64,000 nt of DNA from JACMLD01 sp039919885 (GTDB lineage: Bacteria; Bacteroidota; Bacteroidia; Chitinophagales; Chitinophagaceae), in assembly GCA_039919885.1 (NCBI GenBank), contig JBDSEV010000023.1:1-64000 (forward strand). The letters run 5' to 3'. The notes under the pieces are model-generated. The model did not search any database, was not told where the DNA came from, and saw nothing but the letters and a program-made list of their open reading frames with translations. Both the position numbers and the translations under genes were made by a program. Shown in pieces: positions 44,082 to 53,752 of the stretch; positions within the stretch are counted from its first letter, which is position 1; every line of letters starts with the position of its first letter.

Positions 44082-44879
44082 CTATTTAATGGTGCCGTTA
44101 TAAATAAGGAATAAAACAACTATTCCCAAAGCAATGCGGTAATAACCAAACAATTTAAACCCATGCTTTTGGAGGTAGCCAATAAAAAATTTAATAGCAA
44201 TCAGGGCCACAACAAAAGCGACCACGCTGCCAATTAGCAGGGTCGTCATGTTTTCTGTTGCAAAAACTTCGGGAGTCTCTTTGTGCACATCGTACAAGGT
44301 TTTTACGGATGCCGCCATCATGGTCGGTACTGCCAGGAAGAACGAGAATTCTGCGGCAGTGTGGCGGTCCAGCCGCTGGCTGAGTCCACCAATAATGGTA
44401 GCAGCACTGCGGCTCAGTCCCGGAAAAATAATAGACAATACCTGGAAGCAACCAATAACAAATGCTTTTTTGTTGCTTACCTGCGCGTCATCAAATACCA
44501 CCGGGTTTTTAAAAAAGTTGTCTATAAACAGCAGCACAATACCGCCGGCTATCATAACGCAGGCAATAAACGTCAGGTTGTTTAAAGCAGCATCGATATA
44601 TTTTTTGAATAACACCCCAAAGACAATGGCTGGTATAAGTGCAATAACAAGTTTGATGTAGAAATTAATCCGTTTGAAGTCCAGGAATTTTCTCCAGTAC
44701 AACACTACCACGGATAAGATGGCTGCCAGCTGTATCACTACTTCAAACATTTCGCGGAAAGCAGATTCTCCTTCGCCAATCAGCGGATTGGCAAATTTCA
44801 TGTGGGCAGTAGAAGAAATGGGCAAAAATTCGGTCAGCCCTTCAATGATGGCAATAATGATGGCGTGAATGGTGCTCAT
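44082..44879 (-). CDS. uppP: undecaprenyl-diphosphatase
   Basis: UppP (BacA) recycles undecaprenyl pyrophosphate to the monophosphate carrier used for peptidoglycan and other glycans. 265 residues, about eight transmembrane helices. The two active-site motifs are EGLTEFLPISSTAHM (residues about 13-27) and PGLSRSAATIIGG. It is the last gene of the ftsX-DUF3098-uppP cluster that is common in Bacteroidota. Overexpression of such genes is known to give bacitracin resistance. Confidence 0.95.
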   Translation of the reverse strand: MSTIHAIIIAIIEGLTEFLPISSTAHMKFANPLIGEGESAFREMFEVVIQLAAILSVVVLYWRKFLDFKRINFYIKLVIALIPAIVFGVLFKKYIDAALNNLTFIACVMIAGGIVLLFIDNFFKNPVVFDDAQVSNKKAFVIGCFQVLSIIFPGLSRSAATIIGGLSQRLDRHTAAEFSFFLAVPTMMAASVKTLYDVHKETPEVFATENMTTLLIGSVVAFVVALIAIKFFIGYLQKHGFKLFGYYRIALGIVVLFLIYNGTIK

Positions 44880-44971
44880 AAATAAGGAATCGGTTTGGTT
44901 TGTTGCCGCAACATATATAAAAAAGGCGATGATTGCTCATCGCCAAGGTATATTTATCAATAAATGAGTTT

Positions 44972-45232
44972 TTATACGTTTCTTTTCGGTTTTTTAAATA
45001 TAGCAAAAACCTCCAGCCCCAGCCCAATAATAATCAGCAACGGGGCAATGGTAATGCGGGTAGTACTGTACACTTCTTTCTGGTCGAAAATAGCGGGGTC
45101 GGTGCTTTTACCACCAGACATCAGCCACATGCCAAGGGCGATCACGGCGATGCCGGCAACCATCCACACATAATTGTCTTTTGTAAAAATTGGCGCGGTG
45201 GTATTTACAATCACCTGTTTTTTTTCGATCAT
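44972..45232 (-). CDS. DUF3098 family membrane protein
   Basis: An 86-residue protein with two transmembrane helices (WMVAGIAVIALGMWLMSGG and TIAPLLIIIGLGLEVFAIF). Between them is the DUF3098 signature SGGKSTDPAIFDQKEVYSTTRIT. Function unknown. Its fixed place between ftsX and uppP in many Bacteroidota suggests a role in cell division or wall synthesis. Confidence 0.88.
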   Translation of the reverse strand: MIEKKQVIVNTTAPIFTKDNYVWMVAGIAVIALGMWLMSGGKSTDPAIFDQKEVYSTTRITIAPLLIIIGLGLEVFAIFKKPKRNV

Positions 45233-45366
45233 GATTTGGCTATTGAGGGTGCAATATAGTAATTTTCAACATTAAACGGCAGTCCTGAACGGGGTGAGAC
45301 GGAGCTTAACAAAGGCAATGATGACCGGCGATTGACGTCTGAACGCCCACCACTTGTGTCACAATA

Positions 45367-46239
45367 TCAATACAGATCGTCCAGCTTCATTTTAAGGTAT
45401 TTAATTACGCTGCGGTGGGTACTCACGTAGGAGATAACTACGCCCAGTAAGATAATAGAAACGAAGAGCAGCGAAAGCAGCGTATAATCGCGCAATGCCC
45501 TAATTTCTGGCAGCCATTTCTCTGCGACAATAATCACCCCGATGATCACCGCCACCGCAATGATGCCACTCAGGGCGCCATTTAAAACGGCACGGGCGTT
45601 CATTGGTTTAGAAATAAAACTCCTGGTAGCACCTACCATTTGCATGGTTTTAATGAGGAACCGGTTGCTGAACATCGCGAGTTTAATGGTATTATCAATC
45701 AGCACAATCACCAGGATAGAAATAACAACGGCTACCACCAGCAAAATAATACTGATTTTGCGGATAATATTGTTGAGGCTGCTCACCAGCGATTGCGGGT
45801 ACTGTACATCACTTACAGCAATATTCTGAACCAGTTCTGCCTGCATTTTTTGCATAGAATCAGTAACTGCATATTCGCTTTTTACCTTAAAATTGATACT
45901 TGCCGGCAGGGGATTGTTTTGCAGCACGCCTACCCAGTCCTGGTTACCGTCTTCCAGGTATTTCTGGCGGGCTATCTCCTTGCTCACATACTCAGACGAC
46001 TTTACATAAGATCGACTATTGATGTATTCCACCAGCGCGGTACTGTCTTTTGCCGATACATTTTCCCGCACATATACCCTTACCTCTACATTTTCTTTAA
46101 AATACTGACCCAGTTTATTGGCATTGATAACCAGCCAGCCCAGTACGCCCAGCATAATCAGGATAAGCGATACCCCCAGGATGGCCATGAAATAAGAAGG
46201 CTGTGAACGCTTGCTGGATGATTTTCCAAATTGCACCAT
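45367..46239 (-). CDS. ftsX: cell division protein FtsX
   Basis: The permease-like subunit of FtsEX, which activates peptidoglycan hydrolases at the division site. 290 residues: one N-terminal helix (FMAILGVSLILIMLGVLGWLV), a large periplasmic domain (about 45-165) starting VEVRVYVRENVSAKDSTALV, then three C-terminal helices. The cytoplasmic MVGATRSFISKPMNARAVLNG segment is typical. ftsE is not in the window; its separate location is usual in this phylum. DUF3098 and uppP follow on the same strand. Confidence 0.93.
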   Translation of the reverse strand: MVQFGKSSSKRSQPSYFMAILGVSLILIMLGVLGWLVINANKLGQYFKENVEVRVYVRENVSAKDSTALVEYINSRSYVKSSEYVSKEIARQKYLEDGNQDWVGVLQNNPLPASINFKVKSEYAVTDSMQKMQAELVQNIAVSDVQYPQSLVSSLNNIIRKISIILLVVAVVISILVIVLIDNTIKLAMFSNRFLIKTMQMVGATRSFISKPMNARAVLNGALSGIIAVAVIIGVIIVAEKWLPEIRALRDYTLLSLLFVSIILLGVVISYVSTHRSVIKYLKMKLDDLY

Positions 46240-46715
46240 AAGGCGATTGATTTAATGGGGACTGCACTATCTTGAAAGGGGCAAAAATAGCGGATTCTGC
46301 AGCACAATTGCTATTTTTGCGCCCTCTTTAACGGTGGCGCTCAGCAAAATATTTTAGCGGTGGATGAATCAAAGAGATAAATCAGATCTTTTAAGTCTTC
46401 TGTAACAAATGGAGACAAACCAGTCCATCTGCCTGCTGCAGGTTCCAGTGCTTTTGGCTGGCCGGCAATAGCGCCAAAAGTGCAGCGTGGGTTTTAATTG
46501 GCGTGTAAATAAATTACAAGGTAAAAGACAATCTTTTGGCCCTGTAAATCCGGCATTCGCCCGGTGTGTGAACGGCCGATGATAACGGAGCAGACGATTC
46601 AAATAAATAGCCTTTGAAATCCAATGCATATAAGAGATACTGCAGAACGTAACGCCGCAAGGACTGACCAGCGGAGCAGCAACGATTAATCAACTTAAAT
46701 ACCGCAGATTAAATC
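46240..46715. other. divergent region between ftsX and leuS
   Basis: 476 bp with no gene. The inverted repeat listed next is close to ftsX. The remainder up to leuS shows no strong hairpin, open frame or T-box-like element that I recognise. Confidence 0.5.
46281..46320. promoter_or_regulatory. inverted repeat made of two divergent -7 boxes
   Basis: GCAAAAATAGC (46281-46291) and GCTATTTTTGC (46310-46320) are exact reverse complements. Each carries TATTTTTG, one facing ftsX and one facing leuS. The leftward box is 46 bp from the ftsX ATG; the rightward box is nearly 400 bp from leuS. No good -33 TTTG is seen for either. Confidence 0.45.
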
Positions 46716-49496
46716 ATGGAGTATAATTTCAGGAAAATTGAACAGGAGTGGCAGAAAAAATGGATGGAGACCGGCGCATACACGGTAAGCAACGATTCCA
46801 CCAAGCCCAAATGCTATGTGCTGGATATGTTTCCTTATCCCAGCGGCGCAGGACTGCATGTGGGCCATCCACTCGGTTATATTGCTTCGGATATATTTGC
46901 GCGTTATAAACGACTAAAGGGTTTTAACGTGCTTCATCCGATGGGGTACGACAGTTTTGGCTTACCGGCAGAACAATACGCATTGGAAACCGGCCAGCAT
47001 CCTGCCGTTACCACTAACAATAATATCGCAACCTTTCGCAGCCAGTTAGACAAGATCGGTTTTTGTTTCGACTGGACCCGTGAGGTGCGCACCAGCGACC
47101 CCAAGTATTACAAATGGACACAATGGATATTCCTGCAACTGTTTGGAAGCTGGTACAATCCTGTTGCCGATAAGGCGGAATCCATTCAAACACTGGTAAC
47201 CATCTTTGAAACTGCGGGCAATAAGGCTACCGGTAAAACAAATGAAGGGTTTTCTGCAGCAGCATGGAACGCGTTTACGGAAACCCGCAAGCGGGAAATA
47301 TTAATGGACTACCGCCTCGCATTTTCTTCTTATGGCGAAGTAAACTGGTGCGAAGCCCTGGGTACGGTGCTGGCCAACGACGAAGTGGTGAACGGTTTAA
47401 GTGAGCGCGGCGGCCACCCCGTAGTTAAAAGAAAAATGCGGCAGTGGTACTTACGGATTACGGCATACGCAGATCGTTTACTGGCAGGCCTCGAAAAAGT
47501 TGCCTTTTCCGAATCGCTGAAAGAACAACAGCGCAACTGGATTGGAAAAAGCCAGGGAGCAGAAATTAGTTTTGCGCTCAGCACGGAAGATGTACAGCTA
47601 ACGGTGTACACTACCCGCCCCGATACCATCTTCGGCGTAGATTTTATGGTGATTGCACCCGAACATGAATTGGTTTCAAAAATTACAACAGCGGAACAGA
47701 AAACAGCGATTGATAATTACCTGACGTATGTTAAAAGCCGCAGCGATCGCGAACGCATGGCAGAAGTAAAACAGGTGACGGGTTGCTTTACCGGTGCCTA
47801 TGCCATCAACCCGTTCGACGGTAGAAAAATACCTGTGTGGATAGCCGAATACGTACTGGCCGGCTATGGTACCGGTGCTATTATGGGCGTGCCCTGCGGC
47901 GACCAGCGCGATTATGATTTTGCCAAACACTTTGAACTACCGGTTACCAATATTATTGGCGATGCTTTTGACGGCATCACGGCCAATGCTACCAAAGACG
48001 CGGTGCTCAGCGATTCCGGTTTTTTAAATGGCGTGCCGATGCGCGATGCCATTGATACCGTTATCACAAAGCTGGTGGAGATGGGTATTGGCAAGCGGCA
48101 GATAAATTACAAAATGCGCGATGCCGGTTTTAGCCGCCAGCGTTATTGGGGCGAGCCTTTTCCTATTGTGTGGACAGACGGTGAGGCATACCCGTTAGCA
48201 GAAAAAGATTTACCGCTGGAGTTGCCGCATGTTGACAAATATGGTCCCGGGCCAATGGGAGAGGGGCCGCTGGCCAACCTGGCCGACTGGATGAATACCC
48301 CTGCGGGTAAACGGGAAACATCTACCATGCCCGGGTATGCCGGCAGCAGCTGGTATTTTCTGCGGTACATGGATCCGCATAATAATGAAAATTTTTGCGA
48401 CCGGAAAGTGAGCGATTACTGGAACCAGGTAGATGTGTATGTAGGCGGAACGGAACATGCGGTTGGGCATTTATTGTACAGTCGTATGTGGACCAAAGTA
48501 CTGTATGACCTGGGCCATATTTGTTTTGATGAACCGTACAAAAGATTGGTGAACCAGGGAATGATAACGGGGCGATCTTATTTTTTTAAGACAGATGAGT
48601 CAGGGAGTCAAATAGTTTCTTATAAAAAAGACGAACCTGCAGCTACCTTTAAAAGAATGAAGTATGGGCATCAATATGTAGACAATGTTGGCAAACTTAC
48701 TAAAACTGCGTTTGATAAGTCCTTGCAGGATCATCCGTCAGACGCAGCCACTATGGTTGTTGACTGGCAAAACGATGGAGAAGATTTTATTTATCTGAAA
48801 GAGGAATCCGAGAAAATGTCTAAGTCGAAATTCAATGTAGACAACCCGGATGATTTGGTAGATAAGTATGGCGCCGATACTTTTCGTATGTACGAAATGT
48901 TTCTTGGCCCCGTAGAAGCCAGCAAACCCTGGGATACCAAAGGCATTGAAGGGGTGCACCGCTTCCTGAAAAAATTATGGCGTTTATTCTTTGATGAGAT
49001 AAAAGGAAAAAGCTGGAAAGATGAAAAAGCATCGCCGGGAGAGTTGAAAATTTTACACCGTGCCATCAGGAAAATAGAAGATGATACCGAACGGTTTTCG
49101 TATAACACCGCCGTGAGTACTTTCATGATTTGTGTAAATGAATTGAATGATATAAAATGCCATAAAAAACCAATATTGGAACAATTGCTGGTGTTGTTGA
49201 CGCCCTATGCGCCGCATATTGCGGAAGAGTTATGGCAGCAACTGGGCAATGCCGGTAGCATACTGGATGCCGCCTATCCTGTATTTGATGTGCAATATGT
49301 AACAGAGTCTTCAAAAGAATACCCGGTATCGGTGAACGGAAAAGTGCGCACCAATATCAGTATGGCACTTGATATTTCACAGGCGGAAGTGGAGCATCTT
49401 ATCCTGGCCAACGAGGTTGTCCAAAAATGGCTGGAAGGAAAAGCGCCGAAGAAAATTATATATGTAAAAAATAAAATGATTAACGTAGTAATCTAG
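46716..49496 (+). CDS. leuS: leucyl-tRNA synthetase
   Basis: LeuRS, 926 residues, charges tRNA-Leu. The class I motifs are present: PYPSGAGLHVGHPLGY (HVGH at 48-51) and EKMSKSKFNVDNPDD (about 699). The CP1 editing domain contains YTTRPDTIFGVDFMV and the tail of its editing pocket GVPCGDQRDYDFAKHF. The C-terminal anticodon-binding helical bundle and a VNGKVRTNISM end domain follow. Length matches Bacteroidota enzymes, which carry insertions relative to E. coli. No regulatory T-box is expected or seen. Confidence 0.97.
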   Translation: MEYNFRKIEQEWQKKWMETGAYTVSNDSTKPKCYVLDMFPYPSGAGLHVGHPLGYIASDIFARYKRLKGFNVLHPMGYDSFGLPAEQYALETGQHPAVTTNNNIATFRSQLDKIGFCFDWTREVRTSDPKYYKWTQWIFLQLFGSWYNPVADKAESIQTLVTIFETAGNKATGKTNEGFSAAAWNAFTETRKREILMDYRLAFSSYGEVNWCEALGTVLANDEVVNGLSERGGHPVVKRKMRQWYLRITAYADRLLAGLEKVAFSESLKEQQRNWIGKSQGAEISFALSTEDVQLTVYTTRPDTIFGVDFMVIAPEHELVSKITTAEQKTAIDNYLTYVKSRSDRERMAEVKQVTGCFTGAYAINPFDGRKIPVWIAEYVLAGYGTGAIMGVPCGDQRDYDFAKHFELPVTNIIGDAFDGITANATKDAVLSDSGFLNGVPMRDAIDTVITKLVEMGIGKRQINYKMRDAGFSRQRYWGEPFPIVWTDGEAYPLAEKDLPLELPHVDKYGPGPMGEGPLANLADWMNTPAGKRETSTMPGYAGSSWYFLRYMDPHNNENFCDRKVSDYWNQVDVYVGGTEHAVGHLLYSRMWTKVLYDLGHICFDEPYKRLVNQGMITGRSYFFKTDESGSQIVSYKKDEPAATFKRMKYGHQYVDNVGKLTKTAFDKSLQDHPSDAATMVVDWQNDGEDFIYLKEESEKMSKSKFNVDNPDDLVDKYGADTFRMYEMFLGPVEASKPWDTKGIEGVHRFLKKLWRLFFDEIKGKSWKDEKASPGELKILHRAIRKIEDDTERFSYNTAVSTFMICVNELNDIKCHKKPILEQLLVLLTPYAPHIAEELWQQLGNAGSILDAAYPVFDVQYVTESSKEYPVSVNGKVRTNISMALDISQAEVEHLILANEVVQKWLEGKAPKKIIYVKNKMINVVI

Positions 49497-49627
49497 CCAG
49501 GAAGCTGGATGTGCGTTGCACTTTTTCTATGGAGTGCACCGTGGTGGTCAGCGGCCGCTATGGCGGCAAATTAGCTATTTGAAGATTCTTTGTTAAAGCA
49601 GCGCGGCACTTGCTGCTATACTTGCTG

Positions 49628-50389
49628 CTATACTTGCTTCTCCTGGTAATACAAACTGATGGTGGCGGCTACGACTGCATAGGCGGGCGCCAACACCCAT
49701 CCAATGATGGGTAGAAAATGCATTAGGTAAAAAACCAACCCGTTGCCAATGGCCAGGCCTTTGCGGTTGCTGATAAACGTGACGCTTTGCGCAGGTGATA
49801 ATTTATGCCTTTCACAACTGTAATCCAGCATTGAGAACCCATAGTAATAGCATTCTACAAAAAGGGAGACCACCGGTGCTATCCAGCCCGCTACCGGGAT
49901 AAAAGACAGTAACAGGATGGACACGGTATATACGGTCTGCCACAAAGCGTTGCGCAATGCCAGCCGGATGCCCCGTGCAATGTCTTTAAACAACTGTCGT
50001 AAATTAAACGGGTAATCATTGCCTTCCAGCAGGGCTTCTGTTTTTTCACTGAGGTATGCAAAAACAGGTGAGCCGATAATCAGCCATAAATATTTGAAAA
50101 GGGAAAAATAAAACAACAGCAGCAGTAATTGCACCATTATCCTGCTCATCATAAAAACGAAACTCAGCAAGCCGTTTCTTTGTTGCTGCAGCCAGCGTTC
50201 TATGCCAATCAATTCACTTAAAGAGGTAACCACCGCGCCGGACGAGGTCCAGAAAAAATACATGCCGATGGTAAAAAGCAGCGTGTAGAGGATGCCGGGT
50301 ATAATAATCCATTTCCATAAGCGGTGCTTGCTTATAAACTGGTGCGCCCTGTAATATGATTGTATGGCCGTTACAATTTCCTTTAGCAC
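49628..50389 (-). CDS. EI24 domain-containing membrane protein
   Basis: A 253-residue membrane protein of the EI24/CysZ-like family. There are about four to six hydrophobic helices; the typical YPFNLRQLFKDIARGIRLALRNALWQ and the late LSPAQSVTFISNRKGLAIGNG match the family. CysZ imports sulfate in enterobacteria, but no cysteine genes are near, so substrate is open. It is divergent from the DNA glycosylase gene with a 59-bp gap. Confidence 0.8.
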   Translation of the reverse strand: MLKEIVTAIQSYYRAHQFISKHRLWKWIIIPGILYTLLFTIGMYFFWTSSGAVVTSLSELIGIERWLQQQRNGLLSFVFMMSRIMVQLLLLLFYFSLFKYLWLIIGSPVFAYLSEKTEALLEGNDYPFNLRQLFKDIARGIRLALRNALWQTVYTVSILLLSFIPVAGWIAPVVSLFVECYYYGFSMLDYSCERHKLSPAQSVTFISNRKGLAIGNGLVFYLMHFLPIIGWVLAPAYAVVAATISLYYQEKQV

Positions 50390-50448
50390 AGGTTGGATTA
50401 TTGAGCTATAAATGTATTACTTTGAGGGCAGATGAGGATATTTTTATT

Positions 50449-51063
50449 ATGAAAAAACTGCCCGCTTCATTTTATACCCGCAAAGATGTTGTTGTAATTG
50501 CAAAAGCGTTGTTAGGTAAATTACTGGTTACTGATTTCGATGGAATGCACACTGCAGGCCGCATCGTAGAAACGGAAGCATACAATGGCATTGCAGACAA
50601 AGCATCACACTCGTATGGTGGCCGTCGTACAAAAAGAACGGAGATCATGTATGGCGCCGGTGGAATTGCTTATGTATACCTCTGTTATGGTATCCACCAT
50701 CTTTTTAACGTGGTAACCAATGTGCAGGACACACCACATGCTATTCTTGTACGTGGTATAGAGCCGGTGGCAGGCATTCCCGTTATGCTGCAAAGAATGC
50801 GGAAGGAAAATTTTGACAACAGCGTTGGCCGTGGTCCGGGAAATGTGTCAAAAGCACTGGGCATTTCAGTTAGTCATACCGGAGTTTCTTTACTGGATGA
50901 TCACCTGTACATTGCAGATGATGGTACAGTAGTTAAACCAGCGCAAATAGTTGCCTCAGCAAGGATTGGTGTTGATTACGCCGCAGAAGATGCGTTGCTG
51001 CCTTACCGGTTTTACATCAAAGGAAATCCCTTTGTGAGTGAAAAAAAATCATTTAAATCCTGA
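50449..51063 (+). CDS. DNA-3-methyladenine glycosylase (AAG/MPG family)
   Basis: A base-excision repair enzyme of 204 residues that removes alkylated purines. ATG 50449 (MKKLPASFYTRKDVVVIAK) is used; in-frame codons further upstream overlap the divergent EI24 gene. RIVETEAYNG contains the catalytic glutamate, followed by SHSYGGRRTKRTEIMYG and YVYLCYGIHHLFNVV of the AAG fold. It is monomeric and lacks extra domains. The next gene starts inside its 3-prime end. Confidence 0.93.
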   Translation: MKKLPASFYTRKDVVVIAKALLGKLLVTDFDGMHTAGRIVETEAYNGIADKASHSYGGRRTKRTEIMYGAGGIAYVYLCYGIHHLFNVVTNVQDTPHAILVRGIEPVAGIPVMLQRMRKENFDNSVGRGPGNVSKALGISVSHTGVSLLDDHLYIADDGTVVKPAQIVASARIGVDYAAEDALLPYRFYIKGNPFVSEKKSFKS

Positions 51064-52303
51064 AACATTGTACCAGCCTGCAATCGGTCAAAAAAAATCT
51101 ATTGTACAAGTTATCTTCACCAATCTCACTTTCTGGGTACTGATAGCCATTGTTGCGGGTATACTGCTGGGCCAGTATTTTCCTGCCGTTGCCGTTAAGA
51201 TGGAATTCCTTGGCAAACGGTTTATTGATTTGATCAAGATTTTTATTGGTCCCATTATTTTTTTAACCATTGTGCTGGGCATTTGCGGCATGGGCAGTTT
51301 AAAAAAGGCAGGCCGCATCGGTATAAAATCGCTGGTGTATTTTGAAATTGTTACTACGCTGGCACTGGTGATTGGCATAGGCGTTGCAAACCTGCTACAA
51401 CCGGGCAAGATTGATAAAACCGGTTTGCAAATTCAGGACGCATCCAAATACACATCCAAAGCGGGCAAAGGAATTGAATGGTCTACTTTTCTTTCTTCCA
51501 ATTTTACGCTACAGGTATTGATTGCTGCAATTCTGGCGGGCATTGCGCTGAGTTTTTATAATGGCCGGCCAAAGGGAAAGATTATCTCCGTGCTTTCTTT
51601 TCTATCTAAAATTGTTTTTAAAGGATTGAAATATGTGATGTACCTGGCACCATTGGGTGCTTTTGGCGGAATGGCGTTTACCATTGGTAAGTTTGGCCTG
51701 CATACCCTGGTGCCGCTGGGTAAGTTGATGCTCACCGTATACGCCACCATGCTTGTTTTTGTTTTCCTGGTACTGGGTAGTATTATGCGGTACTACAAAG
51801 AAAGCATCTGGCAGTTTCTTAAATATATCAAAGAAGAATTATTGATTGTGCTGGGCACTTCATCTTCGGAAGCAGCATTGCCGTCCATCATGAATAAACT
51901 GGAGAAAATGGGTTGCAGTAAATCCGTAGTAGGGCTGGTGGTACCTACCGGATATTCTTTTAACCTTGATGGCACATCCATTTATTTATCCATGTCCGTT
52001 ATTTTCCTGGCGCAATTGTATGAGGTGCATTTAACATGGGAAGAAATACTGAGTATCATTGGTATTTTAATGCTTACCTCAAAAGGTGCGGCGGGGGTGG
52101 CCGGCAGCGGTTTTATTGTGCTTGCTTCTACGCTAACGGCAATTCATAAAATACCCGTAGAGGGACTGGCATTTTTACTGGGTGTAGATAAATTTATGAG
52201 CGAAGCCCGGGCCATCACCAACCTGATTGGAAATGGTGTTGCCACCATTGTGATTGCAAAAAGTGAAAAGGAATTTCTAAAGCCGGAGTTTGAAATAAGT
52301 TAA
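51038..52303 (+). CDS. dicarboxylate/amino acid:cation symporter (DAACS family)
   Basis: A glutamate/dicarboxylate-type symporter of 421 residues. It has the reentrant serine-rich GTSSSEAALPSIM, PTGYSFNLDGTSIYLSM (substrate- and cation-binding NxDGT) and SKGAAGVAGSGFIVLA motifs of the GltP/DctA family. The GTG start at 51038 overlaps the glycosylase gene by 26 bp, implying translational coupling, although the functions are unrelated. A later start would remove only cytoplasmic residues. The substrate is probably glutamate/aspartate or a C4-dicarboxylate. Confidence 0.92.
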   Translation: MKKNHLNPETLYQPAIGQKKSIVQVIFTNLTFWVLIAIVAGILLGQYFPAVAVKMEFLGKRFIDLIKIFIGPIIFLTIVLGICGMGSLKKAGRIGIKSLVYFEIVTTLALVIGIGVANLLQPGKIDKTGLQIQDASKYTSKAGKGIEWSTFLSSNFTLQVLIAAILAGIALSFYNGRPKGKIISVLSFLSKIVFKGLKYVMYLAPLGAFGGMAFTIGKFGLHTLVPLGKLMLTVYATMLVFVFLVLGSIMRYYKESIWQFLKYIKEELLIVLGTSSSEAALPSIMNKLEKMGCSKSVVGLVVPTGYSFNLDGTSIYLSMSVIFLAQLYEVHLTWEEILSIIGILMLTSKGAAGVAGSGFIVLASTLTAIHKIPVEGLAFLLGVDKFMSEARAITNLIGNGVATIVIAKSEKEFLKPEFEIS

Positions 52304-52493
52304 TGGAAGAATGAATATGTTTCCGGGTGCCAAAAAGTAGGGAACCGTTGCTGGCCCTGCGGTCATTCGGTTGTGATGAAGCCAGTTATTTGTTGTGGAC
52401 CTGCCGTAAATACCAATGCTGCTTATGCCGGTGCTGTACAAGTGTGCGACGCAACGATGTCGCCCAAAGAAAAAAGTGCTGGTAACAAAAGAA

Positions 52494-53513
52494 TTAAAAT
52501 TTAGGACAGGGAATGCCTTTTCTACCGGAAGCTGGCTTCTTAATATAGATGAGGGACATTTCAATACCCCCGCGGCTTTGCGAACCCACTTTAGCGCTGG
52601 AGTAGTTGACGTCGTAGGTAGCACCGAGCCTGAAGTCTCCCCATTCAAGGCCGAGGTAGGGTATAATGGCATCATTAAAACGGATCCAGCTGCCCGCATA
52701 AAAATTAGTAGGATTTTCTGTTTCGTCGTTGTTGAGGTTAAACGCGACCGCACCGCCTATTACCGTTTCATATGCGTTGGCTTGCCGGCTATGCAATGCC
52801 GTGAGGTGGAGGGTGGTGGTCTCCCCAACTTTAAAATAGCTGCCGCCATGCACCGTCAAACGGGGGTTGAGCGAATAATAACCGCTGCCAAAAAAACTCT
52901 CTTTTGGGCGGTTGATATGATACATGGAAATACCAAAATTGAAATTGTTCAGGCCATCGGAGGACCCGTTGTACAACAGTCCTGCATTAAAGTCGAAATA
53001 ATTGATGTTTATATTCCGGCCGTCTATAGATTCGTTGCTCGGTAGGGTCCAGGTGCCATCCAATGCCAACTCATTCTCAAAGTTTATTCTTGAACCATCA
53101 AGGCGTTTGGACGCATAGGTACCCTGGAAACCAAAACCCAGCTGGTGGTACCCATCTTCATCGAGGCCCTTATGATAAGAAGTGGAGACAGCAATATAAT
53201 TGCTGTTTAAAATGCCGTTGGCGGTCCGGTCTGTCATGGCCATCAACCCAACGCCCCAGACATCATTTGAATTGATGCGGTTGGATAGCAATGGCGCATC
53301 AAGCGAAAGGGTAGACGTAATAAATGCTTTAGCGAAAGTGGGCCATTGGTCGCGGTAGTTGCCCGCTGCTCGAAAAACGCCGTCAAATTTACCAGTCAGG
53401 GCTGGGTTGAGTGTGAGCGGAGAAGAGAAAAATTGCGAAAAATGTGGATCCTGTGCAAGCAATTGCATTTTCATCAGCAGGAATGCAGTCACAAGCAGTA
53501 CTATTCTCTTCAT
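52494..53513 (-). CDS. PorP/SprF family T9SS outer-membrane protein
   Basis: A 339-residue outer-membrane protein; ATG 53513 (MKRIVLLVTAFLL) begins the signal peptide, ending near QLLAQ. DPHFSQFFSSPLTLNPALTG is the family's N-terminal signature, followed by many beta strands and a C-terminal strand. PorP/SprF proteins are needed for secretion or surface attachment of particular T9SS cargos, often encoded beside the cargo. Here no T9SS-tailed gene adjoins it, so its partner may be elsewhere, perhaps one of the surface proteins at 16-35 kb. Confidence 0.9.
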   Translation of the reverse strand: MKRIVLLVTAFLLMKMQLLAQDPHFSQFFSSPLTLNPALTGKFDGVFRAAGNYRDQWPTFAKAFITSTLSLDAPLLSNRINSNDVWGVGLMAMTDRTANGILNSNYIAVSTSYHKGLDEDGYHQLGFGFQGTYASKRLDGSRINFENELALDGTWTLPSNESIDGRNININYFDFNAGLLYNGSSDGLNNFNFGISMYHINRPKESFFGSGYYSLNPRLTVHGGSYFKVGETTTLHLTALHSRQANAYETVIGGAVAFNLNNDETENPTNFYAGSWIRFNDAIIPYLGLEWGDFRLGATYDVNYSSAKVGSQSRGGIEMSLIYIKKPASGRKGIPCPKF

Positions 53514-53604
53514 TTCAGTAGTTAAATCCGTACAAAATACAAACAATTACAAGAGTTGCAAATTTAAAATTGTGCTGCTTGGAGGGTGTGGGGTAGAAGG
53601 TGGA

Positions 53605-53683
53605 GGGTTTAGGGTATAGGGTTTAGGGTATAGGGTTTAGGGTATAGGGTTTAGGGTATAGGGTTTAGGGTATAGGGTATAGG
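53605..53683. repeat. tandem 14-bp telomere-like repeat
   Basis: Five exact copies of GGGTTTAGGGTATA (53605-53674) and a partial sixth (53675-53683). The unit contains the TTTAGGG heptamer. Degenerate copies of the same motif precede it (from 53581), and complementary C-rich motifs follow at 53711-53752. Confidence 0.9.
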
Positions 53684-53710
53684 AAGAAAAAAAGCGGATA
53701 TATTTTTTTA

Positions 53711-53752
53711 CCTTAAACCTTATACCTTCCACCTTAAACCTTTAGCCCTTTC
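53711..53752. repeat. complementary CCTTAAACC-type motifs facing the tandem repeat
   Basis: CCTTAAACC and CCTTATACC repeat three times in opposite orientation to the G-rich array, so the two can form a long imperfect hairpin with a loop of about 27 bp (53684-53710). It abuts the upp stop codon and could act as its terminator. Confidence 0.55.

Noticed and set aside
52416..53045. 209-codon open frame antisense to the PorP/SprF gene
   Set aside because: The opposite strand has a complete family match with signal peptide; the antisense product is unrecognisable. A short hairpin near 52441 (GCGAC/GTCGC) lies at its start but has no T-run.
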